In this document: positions 1 through 9,734 of the stretch, piece after piece
How the letters are laid out: each line of letters begins with the position of its first letter
How positions within the stretch are numbered: position 1 is the first letter of the stretch
Source: Haberlea rhodopensis
Taxonomy: Eukaryota > Streptophyta > Magnoliopsida > Lamiales > Gesneriaceae
Length of the DNA: 64,000 nucleotides
Reading direction: 5' to 3'
Assembly: GCA_907163345.1 (NCBI GenBank)
Contig: CAJQUN010000227.1
Span: 558,001-622,000 of the forward strand
Program-made: the position numbers and the translations under genes
The notes under the pieces: model-generated
Database searches by the model: none
What the model saw: only the letters and a program-made list of their open reading frames with translations
What the model was told of the DNA's origin: nothing

Positions 1-1008
1 TTCCACCAAAACTGACCACGTAGATCTTTATACATCTTCTTTCCGCCTGGGTGGATGCTAAGTCTGCTACTGTGAGCTAGCTCCAAGATCCCTTTACGCA
101 AATCCGGCGTACTCGGAACAACCCAACGGTTACCCAACCTCAAAGATCCGTCATCGGCCACACTGAATTTCGTTGGCTGACCAAGATGTACTAAAGATAA
201 CCACCTCTGAACCTCATCATCAGACCTCTGAGCTCTCCTGATGTTCTCGTAGATATCTGGCTCAGCTAACAAGGTCGATACATACACAGGTGATGCATCT
301 ATGTCAAAATCATAGCCCATATGGCAATAGGAGGTCATCATAGCCGACAAATGGATGACGTCCTCAGCAGAACTCCTCACTTTCCGGCTCAAGGCGTCTG
401 CTGTCAAATTAGCTTTCCCGGGATGGTACTCAATCTCACAATCATAGTCCTTGAGTAAGTCCATCCACCTTCTCTGCCTCATGTTCAGCTCCGCCTGAGT
501 GAATAAAAACTTTAGGCTCTTGTGATCCGTGTAAATGGTAAATGAAGTACCGTACAAGTAATGTCTCCAAATCTTCAGGGCGAAGATGATAGCCGCCAGT
601 TCCAAGTCATGGACTGGGTATCTAGTCTCATGCGGCTTCAACTGCCTCGATGCATAAGCTACCACATGCTTATCTTGCATCAGTACACACCCAAGGCCCT
701 GGAGTGATGCATCGGTATACAAAACAAATCTGGAGTTTTCCGTAGGGATCACTAACACTGGCGCCGTCGTCATACGGTGCTTCAATTCCTGGAAGCTCTC
801 CTCACAAGCTTCTGACCAAAAGAAAGGTACTCCTTTCTGGGTCAACTGTGTCAACGGCTTGGCAATCTTCGAAAAGCCCTCGACGAAGCGTCGATAATAA
901 CCGGCCAAACCAAGGAAGCTCCGTATTTCAGGCACAGAAGTGGGGGCAGCCCACTCCATCACACCTTCAATCTTCCTGGGGTCCACTGATATCCCGCTGC
1001 TAGAAATG
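1..1008 (-). pseudogene. H pol, distal part: end of RT, RNase H, start of integrase (partial)
   Basis: Minus-strand translation gives the end of the reverse transcriptase, the RNase H domain and the start of integrase of a Ty3/gypsy polyprotein. Recognisable blocks include the FLGLAGYYRRF connection motif (about 860-920), LYTDAS (about 715), YTDHKSLKFLF (about 510-530) and YHPGKAN (about 405-430). The frame is offset from 1009-2656 because about two bases are missing near 1009-1025, relative to the same site in elements A, C and E. The gene continues off the left edge, so core integrase and chromodomain are not visible. Nothing in this segment could be translated from the H gag start without ribosomal frameshifting. 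Confidence 0.85.
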
Positions 1009-2656
1009 ACATGCCCCAAATACTACACTGCTCAACCAAAACTCACACTTACTGAGCTTGGCATACAACTGGTGATCTCGGAGGATCTGGAGCACTGTCC
1101 TCAAGTGCTTCACGTGCTCTTCCTCGCTCCGGGAATATATGAGAATGTCGTCGATGAACACGATGACGAACTGATCAAGATACGGCTGAAACACTCTGTT
1201 CATCAGACTCATAAAGACCGCTGGAGCATTCGTCACGCCGAACGGCATCACTAGGAACTCGTAATGTCCATATCGAGTCCGGAATGCTGTCTTCTGTACA
1301 TCTTCCTCCCTGACTCGAATCTGGTGAAACCCGGATCTCAAATCGATTTTGCTATAAAGTCTGGTACCTTGCAACTGATCAAACAAGTCATCAATCCTTG
1401 GGAGATGATATTTGTTCTTTACCATGGCTTTATTCAATTGCCGGTAATCGATGCACAACCGCATCGAACCGTCCTTCTTCTTCACAAAGAGAACCGGTGC
1501 GCCCCATGGCGATACGCTCGGGCGTATATATCCCTTGTCCAGAAGGTCCTGCAATTGTTCCTTCAATTCTCTCAACTCCGCCGGTGCCATCCTGTACGGT
1601 GCACGAGAGATAGCGGATGTCTCGGGTAACAACTCGATCCCAAACTCAACTTCTCTAGCCGGTGGAAATCCTGGAATCTCTTCTGGGAATACATCAGCAA
1701 ACTCTGCTACCACTGGTACATCCTCAACTCTCAATTCCTTATTCTTCCCAGACGTGTCCACGGCATAGATGAGATAGCCCGTGTGGCCACGTTCCAACAG
1801 CTGAGTCATCTTGATTGCTGAAATCAACGGAATATTCGCACGAGAACCGTTGCCATAGAAAGTCCACTGACTACCCAAATCAGGTCTGAACTTCACTGTT
1901 TTCTGCCGGCAATCTACCACTAACTGATATCTGTTCAGAATATCAATACCCACAATGCAGTCGAAGTCTGACATGCCCAACACGATCAAGTCTGCCTTCA
2001 ACTCGTTACCCTCAAAATAAATGAGGCAATCTGCCATAAACTGATCAGCAATGACATTTCTTCCAGTGGGTGTCGAGACCAAGAGAGGCGTGGGTAAAGA
2101 AGACGCGCGCATATGGTGTCTTTCCACAAAGCCAACAGATACAAAAGAGTGGGAGGCACCTGTATCTATCAAAATAAAAGCAGGGTACGTAAATAAATGA
2201 CATGTACCGGCGATCACCTCCTCTGGGGCTGCCTGAGCCTGCTCTCTGGTCAGCGCATACACCTGTCCCTGGGACGGTCCCACTGTCTGACCTCCCGATG
2301 GTCGAGGCACAAACTGCTGCCTCTGGTGTACTGTCCTATCATCAAATCTCGGCCTGTTGCCCTGAAACTCTGACTGTCCTCCCCGGGTGGGGCAATATCG
2401 AGAGATGTGGCCCATCTTGCCACAGCTATAACAGGCAGGGCACTTGTTCGAAGAATGTGGTCCTCCACAATTGTCGTACCTTGGCTCCCCCGATCTATTC
2501 CCTTGTGAAGACCCTCGATTGGCCGACCAATTCTTCTTGTTCTCCTGTTTCTGACCAAAGAACTTCTTTCCACCAAACCGTGAAGACGAAGAGGCACCAC
2601 GAGGTTTAAATGGCTCTCCCCGGGGCCTCAAGCTGTCATTAGTTTGCCTCTGTTGT
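1000..2656 (-). pseudogene. H gag C-terminus, protease and reverse transcriptase
   Basis: This open stretch encodes the gag nucleocapsid, protease and most of RT. In order: a basic linker, two zinc-knuckle sites, a DTGASHSF protease active site, the chromovirus linker, and RT with the FIDD catalytic motif (equivalent of YVDD). The first zinc knuckle has Tyr where C, A and E have its first Cys; the second (CX2CX4HX4C) is intact. The frame runs out near 1010 after VVF because of a two-base loss. The upstream gag sequence is at 11972-12678, across the insertion of A. The first Met of the track frame lies inside gag and is not a true start. Confidence 0.88.
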
Positions 2657-3080
2657 TGTGGGGTCTTTCCACCTTAACAGTGATTACTAAACATAAAAAG
2701 GATTAATCATGCATTGATAACGTCTTAAGGATTCGGTTGTTACATGAGCTAACAGGATTACAGGCCAAAAAGTTACAAAACTTCAAAATAATTCATTACA
2801 TTCCAAAAGAATGTCATTTAGATTTACACTACTCCTAGAGTAGATACTAATCATAACTTGAAATCCTAAACGTTCCTGAGTCCCTCGTAGCTCACTGCCT
2901 CAACCCGACCCTTAGTCCTTTCATCCAAAAGCGTACCTACAGGGACAACACATCATGAGCATATACAATTTCACTTAACAACATATAAACATTATAGTAA
3001 ATGCATGAAATCTTAGTTAAGTAAATATGCTGGTTATTCATTAACTTCTTATTGTTGTCCCTGATTCATAATCATGCATA

Positions 3081-3345
3081 TGGGGCACCTTACCCCGTGG
3101 CACCTTACCACAATAACATCGCATGGCCTCTTACCATGTGGGGCACCTTACCCCGTGGCATCTTACCACAATAACATCGCATGGCTACTTACCATGTGGG
3201 GCACCTTACCCCGTGGCACCTTACCACAATAACATCGCATGGCTACTTACCATGTGGGGCACCTTACCCCGTGGCACCTTACCACAATAACATCGCATGG
3301 CTACTTACCATGTGGGGCACCTTACCCCGTGGCACCTTACCACAA
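3081..3345 (-). repeat. 58-bp tandem array, five units (A 3' LTR)
   Basis: Five units start with GGGG at 3082, 3140, 3198, 3256 and 3314. Each full unit contains three short inverted repeats on the plus strand: GGGG-CACCTTA-CCCC, GTGG-CACCTTA-CCAC and CATGG-CTACTTA-CCATG. The first unit has CCTCTTA as the third loop. As sense RNA the loops begin UAAG. The stem sequences differ while loop length stays at 7 nt. Confidence 0.93.
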
Positions 3346-3503
3346 TAACATCGTCATATAGACATCGTTTACACATCATCATATAAACATTGTATACACA
3401 TTATCATATAAACATCGCATAAACATCATGATTTCATCGTATACATATTCATGCTATAAATGCATAGTCATAGTGTAAGGATGTATTTTACCGTCCGATG
3501 CCC

Positions 3504-3520
3504 GTACGTCTCTTACGTAC
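3504..3520 (-). other. GTACG/CGTAC hairpin of the A LTR
   Basis: Plus strand GTACG (3504-3508), 7-nt loop TCTCTTA, CGTAC (3516-3520). An equivalent sits in the LTR of every gypsy-type element in the window, next to a conserved CCGTCCGATGCC block in the A, C, E and G LTRs. Confidence 0.8.
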
Positions 3521-3671
3521 CTTTTCAAAAAGAGGAGGAGTCAACAGACTTATCTCCTTGATTGTGCCAGTACCTGGGGTGGCTCTACACAATCACATAA
3601 TACATTATTAGGCACCTCATATTAATCCGGAAACAAAACTTAAATTAAAACCACATAAATCCTTAAACATC

Positions 3672-3834
3672 ATCTCGCGATCGATCGTCCAAGAGCCCCG
3701 ATCGATCGCGAGATGCTACTGCCTCGCATACCAAAAAATTTTAATCCGCGATCGATCGCCTCGAAATTGGCGATCGATCGCCACAACTCACTGGAACGTC
3801 GCGATCGATCTTGCCTCCTTGGCGATCGATCGCC
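3672..3834. repeat. CGATCGATCG palindrome cluster (A 3' LTR)
   Basis: Several CGATCGATCG cores flanked by G/C. The first two copies form a perfect 16-bp inverted repeat, ATCTCGCGATCGATCG (3672-3687) and its complement at 3699-3714, around an 11-nt loop. Equivalent clusters occur at the same relative place in the LTRs of A, B, C, E, G, H and H2. Confidence 0.9.
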
Positions 3835-4956
3835 AACCCTGTTCCTTGGAGCGATTTTCCAGAATTACTTGGCACCGTTAATCATACCCTTAAAACTAAC
3901 ATGTAAGACATAATACATGCCAAAGCCATCATGCTAGTAGTTGCACTACACTACCCTGAGTGTATCCAATTCAAATTTACGCCTTAAACATAAGTCCACA
4001 TGCATAAACGTCGACCACTTATACAAGCACCGGGTCAACTTTTCTGGAAACAGGGCATCACAACTTCTACCCAGATTTTCGAGCATTACTTTTTATAGCA
4101 ACGATTCTCACATATAAACCATGCAACATGTTCCAACATATATGCTAGGGGCTTCATAAAACATCTATGTAAGCACGTAAATTCAAGTTTGCATAAAACT
4201 TAAGCTAGCATGCATCCTAACATCCTCATAAACTTTGAGCTCATCCAACTTACAGAAAAACAGGGCATCCCATCATTACCCAGATTTTCGAACACCTAGT
4301 TTCCAAGTCGGACATCTAACACATAAAGCATGCAAGTTACTTAACAAGACATGCTAGAAGCTTCATAAACATCATATAAAAGTACTCATAACAAGAGTTC
4401 ATCAAACCCTACACTATCCTACCGAATCTACTACAAAGAAAACATGTGCTTGAACCCTGAAATCTGGGAAAAGAATGACTCCTCACCACTTTTTGGCACG
4501 ACTTTCCTTCAAGAAAAAGAACAATAAAACGTGATCCTCTTCTTCCTACTTGCTGTCTGAGTGTTTTTAGAGGGTTTGGAGAGAAGGAGGAGAGTTTGGA
4601 GGAGATGGAGTGAGTAAAGAAGATGGACCAAAAGTCCTCCCTGGCCACTCTGCTTTTCCGAAAATAAGGGTAGGGGTATGGGTTGTGGCCAAGTGGGGGG
4701 AAAGGGTGGTTGCATGTAGGGTGCTTTTGTGGTGTTTAATTGTATCCCGGTATTTCTTATGATGTATAAAAATAATTTCCCTTGATATTTCACAATTGCA
4801 CTACATCATCACAACAATTAAAAACCCGTAACATGCAACCTAAACCATATCATCATATCATAATTTTAACCCCCAATTAAAATACCATGACCCTCTTAAA
4901 TACATCATAATTCATCATCGTAGCACATAATCATATAACATTTCGGGGGTATTACA

Positions 4957-4992
4957 TTACTCCCCTACTTATAAGATTTCGTCCTCGAAATC
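4957..4992 (-). promoter_or_regulatory. A polypurine tract and adjacent hairpin
   Basis: Immediately inside the 3' LTR the sense strand reads AGTAGGGGAGTAA (4957-4969), the polypurine tract that primes plus-strand synthesis. Next to it is a perfect 7-bp inverted repeat, GATTTCG-TCCT-CGAAATC (4975-4992), just after the polyprotein stop. Confidence 0.88.
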
Positions 4993-5003
4993 CACATGCA
5001 TCA

Positions 5004-8000
5004 TCATAACGGAACTAAACATAAATACATACCAGAGAATAGTTCCGGGTAGTGCTGCACCATATGCCGTTCCGTCTCCCATGTAGCCTCCTCGACACCC
5101 CGACGATCCCACTGAACTTTGACCATCGGTATAACTTTGCTCCGTAGTCTGCGATCCTTTCGATCCAGAATTCTGATTGGTCGTTCTTCGTAGGACATAT
5201 CTGAGTCTAACTGAACTTCTGTAGGCTGTAAGACATGAGACGGATCTGGCTCATACTTCCGTAACATAGAGACATGGAAAACATCGTGTATGCCAGATAA
5301 AGATGGCGGTAGAGCCAAACGATATGCCAAAGTACCGATACGCTGCAAAATTTCATATGGCCCAACATACCTCGGAGATAACTTTCCCCGCATCCCAAAA
5401 CGAACCACGCCCCTGAAGGGCGAGATCTTTAAGAAGACCCTGTCTCCTAACTGGAATTCTAGTGGTCGTCGCCGCTTATTGGCATAGGCCGCTTGCCTAT
5501 CTTGGGCCGCTTTCATCTTCTGGCGTATCAACTTTATCTTACCTTCCATATCTCTGATCATATCCGGTCCTCCGACCGCTTTGCTGGTCAAGTCCTCCCA
5601 ATACAGTGGTGATCTACATCGTCGTCCATAGAGAGCTTCAAAAGGGGCCATTTGAATGCTCGCCTGATAACTGTTATTATAGGAGAACTCCACCAGCGGT
5701 ACTGAATCCTGCCACGGAGTATCAAACTCCATAATGCACGCCCTCAACATGTCTTCGAGCGTCTGAATGGTACGCTCTGTTTGGCCGTCTGTCTGAGGGT
5801 GATAGGCCGTACTCAGTCTCACCTCTGTACCCAAAGCTGTCTGGAGACCCTCCCAGAAATGTGAAGTGAACCTCGGGTCCCTGTCAGACACTACCGAGAC
5901 TGGAATACCATGCAACCTTACCACATCCCTTATATACATCTGGGCCATCTTCAAGTACGTATATGACATACTGTAAGGGATGAAATGAGCCGTCTTCGTC
6001 AGCCTATCCACGATCACCCAGATCGCATCAAATCCTGAGGCCGTCCTCGGCAAGTGGGTCACGAAATCCATAGATATATGCTCCCACTTCCATTCAGGCA
6101 CCTCTAAGCTCTTCAGCTCTCCACCAGGCCTCTGCCTCTCTGCCTTTACCTGCTGGCAGATCAAACATTTTTTAACAAAAATGATTACCTCACGCTTCAT
6201 GCGTCTCCACCAGAATTGATCGCATAGATCTTTGTACATCTTCTTTCCCCCTGGGTGGATACTGAACCGACTACTGTGAGCTCGCTCCAATATTCCTCTA
6301 CGTAGTTCTGGTGTATCTGGGACTACCCATCGGTTGCCCAGTCTCAAAGAATCATCCTCAGCCACTCTGAACTTGGATGGCTGACCCTGATGTACCAATG
6401 ACGTCCACCTCTGAACCTCACTATTCGACTTCTGGGCCTTCCTGATTGCCTCAAATATGTCTGGCTCTGCCAAAAGGGTCGACACTCGCACAGGCGACGT
6501 GTCTACATCGAAATCATAGCCCAGATGGCAATAAGAAGTCATCAAGGCCGACAAACACATGACATCCTCTGCAGTACTCTTCACCTTCCGACTTAAGGCG
6601 TCTGCTATCAAGTTTGCTTTACCTGGATGGTACTCAATTTCACAATCGTAGTCTTTGAGTAAGTCCATCCACCTTCTTTGCCTCATATTCAACTCTGCCT
6701 GAGTAAATAAGAACTTCAGGCTCTTATGGTCCGTATATATAGTGAAGGACGTGCCATACAAGTAATGCCTCCAGATCTTCAAGGCAAATATGATGGCCGC
6801 CAGTTCCAAATCATGCACTGGATACCTAGCCTCGTGTGGCTTCAGCTGCCTCGATGCATAAGCCACTACATGCTTATCTTGCATTAACACACAGCCCAAA
6901 CCCTGCAGTGACGCATCCGTATACAAGGCAAATCTCTTATTCTCAGTCGGAATCACTAAAACAGGTGCTGTAGTCAAGCGACGCTTCAGCTCTTGAAAAC
7001 CTTCTTCACAAGCCTCAGACCAATAGAAGGGGACTCCTTTCTGAGTCAGCTGTGTCAAGGGTTTGGCAATTTTTGAGAAACCTTCGACGAAACGTCGGTA
7101 ATAACCTGCCAAACCAAGGAAGCTCCGTATTTCTGGTACAGAAGTGGGTGCAACCCACTCCATCACAGCTTCGATCTTCCTGGGATCCACAGATATCCCC
7201 TGGCTAGATATGACATGGCCTAAGAATACCACGCTGTCCAACCAGAACTCGCACTTACTAAGCTTTGCATACAACTGATGATCCCTAAGGATCTGAAGTA
7301 CCGTCCTCAAGTGCCTTACGTGCTCTTCTTCAGTCCGTGAGTAAATAAGTATGTCGTCAATGAAGACTATGACGAACTGATCCAAATACGGATGGAATAC
7401 CCTGTTCATCAAACTCATGAAGACAGCTGGGGCATTCGTCACTCCAAAAGGCATAACCAGGAATTCATAGTGCCCATATCTTGTCCTGAAAGCCGTCTTT
7501 TGAACATCGTCTTCTCTTACTCGAATCTGATGGTACCCCGACCTCAGATCGATCTTACTGTAGAGCCTCGTACCCTGCAACTGATCAAACAAGTCATCGA
7601 TTCTCGGAAGTGGATACTTGTTCTTGACTGTGGCCTTATTCAGTTGCCTATAGTCAATGCATAGGCGCATCGATCCATCTTTCTTCTTAACAAATAAGAC
7701 AGGCGCACCCCATGGCGATACGCTAGGGCGTATGTAGCCCTTGTCAAGGAGCTCCTGCAACTGCATCTTTAACTCCCTTAACTCAGCTGGTGCCATCCTA
7801 TATGGGGCACGAGAAATTGCAGACGTCCCTGGTAGTAGCTCAATCCCAAACTCGACCTCTCTCGTCGGTGGGAATCCGGGAATCTCCTCCGGAAAGACAT
7901 CAGCAAACTCTGCCACTACGGGCACATCCTCAACCTTTAACTCCTTCTTCTTTTCCGTCACATCAATAGCATAAATAAGATATCCTGAATGACCTTGTTC

Positions 8001-9215
8001 CAATAATTGTGCCATCTTGACAGCCGATACCAACGGAATCTTTGGGCGAGAACCATCCCCAAAGAATGTCCACTGGACTCCCATATCAGATCTGAATCGG
8101 ACAGTCCTTTGCCTGCAGTTAACGACCGCCTGATACTTGTTCAGAACATCGATGCCCACAATGCAATCGAAGTCCGTCATTCCTAGCACAATCAAATCTG
8201 ATCTTAACTCATTATCCTCAAAATAAATGAGGCCATCATAGATAATCTGATCCGTAGCCAAACTTCTTCCTGCGGGGGTCGAGACTAAAAGAGGCATGGG
8301 CGACGGAGAAGTGCATATGTGGTGCCTTTCAACAAAACTCGTCGACACAAAAGAGTGTGACGCACCTGTGTCTATCAATATAAGAGCAGGGTGCGTAAAT
8401 AAAAGACACGTACCCGCTATCACCTCCTCTGGAGCCGCTGTAGCCTGCTCCCTTGTCAAAGCATACACCTGACCCTGAGGTGGCCCCGTGGGCTGACCTC
8501 CATACTGCCTCGGTGCGAAAGGTGGTCTGTGCGGTGCTGCTCTGTCCGCAGGTCTCCCCGCAGAGTTCTGTTGTCTTCCCCTGTTGGGACACTGTCGAGC
8601 GAAGTGGCCTCTGTCGCCACAGACATAGCAGCCAACGCAGTCCTTTGCCAAATGTGATAGTCCACATATAGTGCACTGAGCTCTTCCAGATCTATCTCCC
8701 TGAGGCTGTCCTCTCCCAGATGGAGTGTCATTCCTACCCTTCCCTTTCCATCGATTCTCGGGCCTCTTGCCACTGAATCTCGATGCTGACGTGTTCCCCC
8801 TAGGCTTAAACTGATCACCCCTGGGCTTCAAGTGGTCAGAAGTAGATTTCGGAGGGGGTGCTGGAGGTGGCACTGCATCAGGATATGCACCAACTCCCAA
8901 CTCAGCTAACTCAGCTCGTGAGAGTGCATCATCAAAACAAGCAGGGCCATAAGTGATCACCCTGTCATACAGTTCAGGCCTCAAGCCCTTCATGAAGTTC
9001 CGCATCTTCGCTTGAGTGCTTGCAGCAATGTGTGGCACATAACGTAGCAAGGAGCAGTAATGCAAAGCATAATCAGATACAGGCATGGTACCTTGTCTTA
9101 AACTGGTAAACTCATCCTCTTTGGCCTGTCTTGCAGCGGCTGAAAAATAGCGGTTCAGAAACCGCGTTCGGAACATCTTCCAATTCACCTCTTGTCCCTG
9201 AGCCTCTTTGCTCAA
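5004..9215 (-). CDS. A gag-pol polyprotein, main frame (1403 codons, missing its gag N-terminus)
   Basis: This frame encodes the end of the gag capsid region, two zinc knuckles (CX2CX3HX4C then CX2CX4HX4C), protease (DTGAS), RT (FIDD), RNase H, integrase (HHCC finger, then D-D-35-E) and a C-terminal chromodomain that would target insertion to heterochromatin. It matches the E protein residue for residue apart from a few substitutions, such as His for Gln in RT (RVFHPYLDQ). The Met at its start is internal: the true gag start is at 9543 in another frame, separated by one extra T at 9206-9209. The copy cannot make the fused protein without frameshifting back. Confidence 0.93.
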   Translation of the reverse strand: MSKEAQGQEVNWKMFRTRFLNRYFSAAARQAKEDEFTSLRQGTMPVSDYALHYCSLLRYVPHIAASTQAKMRNFMKGLRPELYDRVITYGPACFDDALSRAELAELGVGAYPDAVPPPAPPPKSTSDHLKPRGDQFKPRGNTSASRFSGKRPENRWKGKGRNDTPSGRGQPQGDRSGRAQCTICGLSHLAKDCVGCYVCGDRGHFARQCPNRGRQQNSAGRPADRAAPHRPPFAPRQYGGQPTGPPQGQVYALTREQATAAPEEVIAGTCLLFTHPALILIDTGASHSFVSTSFVERHHICTSPSPMPLLVSTPAGRSLATDQIIYDGLIYFEDNELRSDLIVLGMTDFDCIVGIDVLNKYQAVVNCRQRTVRFRSDMGVQWTFFGDGSRPKIPLVSAVKMAQLLEQGHSGYLIYAIDVTEKKKELKVEDVPVVAEFADVFPEEIPGFPPTREVEFGIELLPGTSAISRAPYRMAPAELRELKMQLQELLDKGYIRPSVSPWGAPVLFVKKKDGSMRLCIDYRQLNKATVKNKYPLPRIDDLFDQLQGTRLYSKIDLRSGYHQIRVREDDVQKTAFRTRYGHYEFLVMPFGVTNAPAVFMSLMNRVFHPYLDQFVIVFIDDILIYSRTEEEHVRHLRTVLQILRDHQLYAKLSKCEFWLDSVVFLGHVISSQGISVDPRKIEAVMEWVAPTSVPEIRSFLGLAGYYRRFVEGFSKIAKPLTQLTQKGVPFYWSEACEEGFQELKRRLTTAPVLVIPTENKRFALYTDASLQGLGCVLMQDKHVVAYASRQLKPHEARYPVHDLELAAIIFALKIWRHYLYGTSFTIYTDHKSLKFLFTQAELNMRQRRWMDLLKDYDCEIEYHPGKANLIADALSRKVKSTAEDVMCLSALMTSYCHLGYDFDVDTSPVRVSTLLAEPDIFEAIRKAQKSNSEVQRWTSLVHQGQPSKFRVAEDDSLRLGNRWVVPDTPELRRGILERAHSSRFSIHPGGKKMYKDLCDQFWWRRMKREVIIFVKKCLICQQVKAERQRPGGELKSLEVPEWKWEHISMDFVTHLPRTASGFDAIWVIVDRLTKTAHFIPYSMSYTYLKMAQMYIRDVVRLHGIPVSVVSDRDPRFTSHFWEGLQTALGTEVRLSTAYHPQTDGQTERTIQTLEDMLRACIMEFDTPWQDSVPLVEFSYNNSYQASIQMAPFEALYGRRCRSPLYWEDLTSKAVGGPDMIRDMEGKIKLIRQKMKAAQDRQAAYANKRRRPLEFQLGDRVFLKISPFRGVVRFGMRGKLSPRYVGPYEILQRIGTLAYRLALPPSLSGIHDVFHVSMLRKYEPDPSHVLQPTEVQLDSDMSYEERPIRILDRKDRRLRSKVIPMVKVQWDRRGVEEATWETERHMVQHYPELFSGMYLCLVPL

Positions 9216-9543
9216 TCACTGTGGTTTTCCACCACATCAGTGCTTTCTTGGATAGCTGAAATTCTGCTAACCGGATCCAGGCCGTCTTTGCACAGGGCGC
9301 TGCCACAAATATCTGTTCGATCCTCTCTATCCATTCCTCTGCTTTCTCCCCTGATTCAGTTCCCTCGAACATCGGAGGCCGATACATCATAAACTGAGCC
9401 AAGCTCAATTCCCCAGGTAGCAACTGCTGTTCAGAGGGTTCCTCACCCAAGGCTGGGGGTGGCAATGGATTCGTACGCCCAGCACTTGCGTTTACACTAA
9501 TGGCGTCTCCCACTTCTATATTTGCTGCCATGCTGCAACACAA
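9112..9543 (-). pseudogene. A gag N-terminal fragment
   Basis: The first roughly 110 codons match the start of the E gag (MCCSMAAN start, proline-rich segment, FEGTESGEKAEEW motif of the gag domain). After VIEQ the frame leaves the gag reading because of a one-base insertion (9206-9209) relative to E, and it ends in unrelated sequence. The rest of gag continues at 9215 in the neighbouring frame. The start matches the intact E frame and lies about 190 bases inside the 5' LTR. Confidence 0.9.
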
Positions 9544-9734
9544 GGGTTAATAACAACACCAAAAGCAGTTCATAAAGCACATCGTTAGATAATTAAACAT
9601 GTTAGCATAACTTAGAAACTTCATATGCAACATACATATAAAACATGTTCAAAAGTAAGCACCTAGCCAACTTATCGCTAAGGCTACCCTTCACTCATTC
9701 CCGAGTTATCTAACCACTACTCTGATACCACTAA
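9544..9734 (-). promoter_or_regulatory. A untranslated leader with tRNA-Met primer-binding site
   Basis: A short AT-rich leader lies between the 5' LTR and the gag start. The primer-binding site is at 9720-9730 (sense TGGTATCAGAG, complementary to the 3' end of plant initiator tRNA-Met), four bases inside the LTR. After 11 matching bases it reads TAGTGG and no longer follows the tRNA, unlike element E. Confidence 0.9.

Larger units (their letters stand above)
2657..4956 (-). repeat. A 3' LTR (2300 bp)
   Basis: Long terminal repeat matching 9735-11971. In the sense direction it starts TGTAATACCCCCG and ends GACCCCACA. Downstream in the sense direction it holds a cluster of CGATCGATCG palindromes (3672-3834), a GTACG/CGTAC hairpin (3504-3520), a 58-bp tandem array (3081-3345) and a CTACTC/GAGTAG hairpin (2829-2843). 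A minus-strand TATA-like CTATAAAAAG lies near 4087-4096, but this promoter call is weak. Small open frames here, such as a 79-codon one at 4409-4648, are not supported as genes. Confidence 0.95.

Noticed and set aside
940..1629. Plus-strand frames opposite H pol
   Set aside because: Shadows of the conserved pol reading frame on the other strand; the same happens at 7392-7974 and 35528-36228.
3081..3345. CRISPR-like direct repeats
   Set aside because: The whole 58-bp unit is repeated head to tail with no unique spacers, inside plant LTRs; no cas genes.
4409..4793. 79- and 94-codon frames on the sense strand of A-type LTRs, identical in several LTRs
   Set aside because: Identity reflects recent LTR copying; one is frame-broken in the A 5' LTR, and neither shows a known domain.
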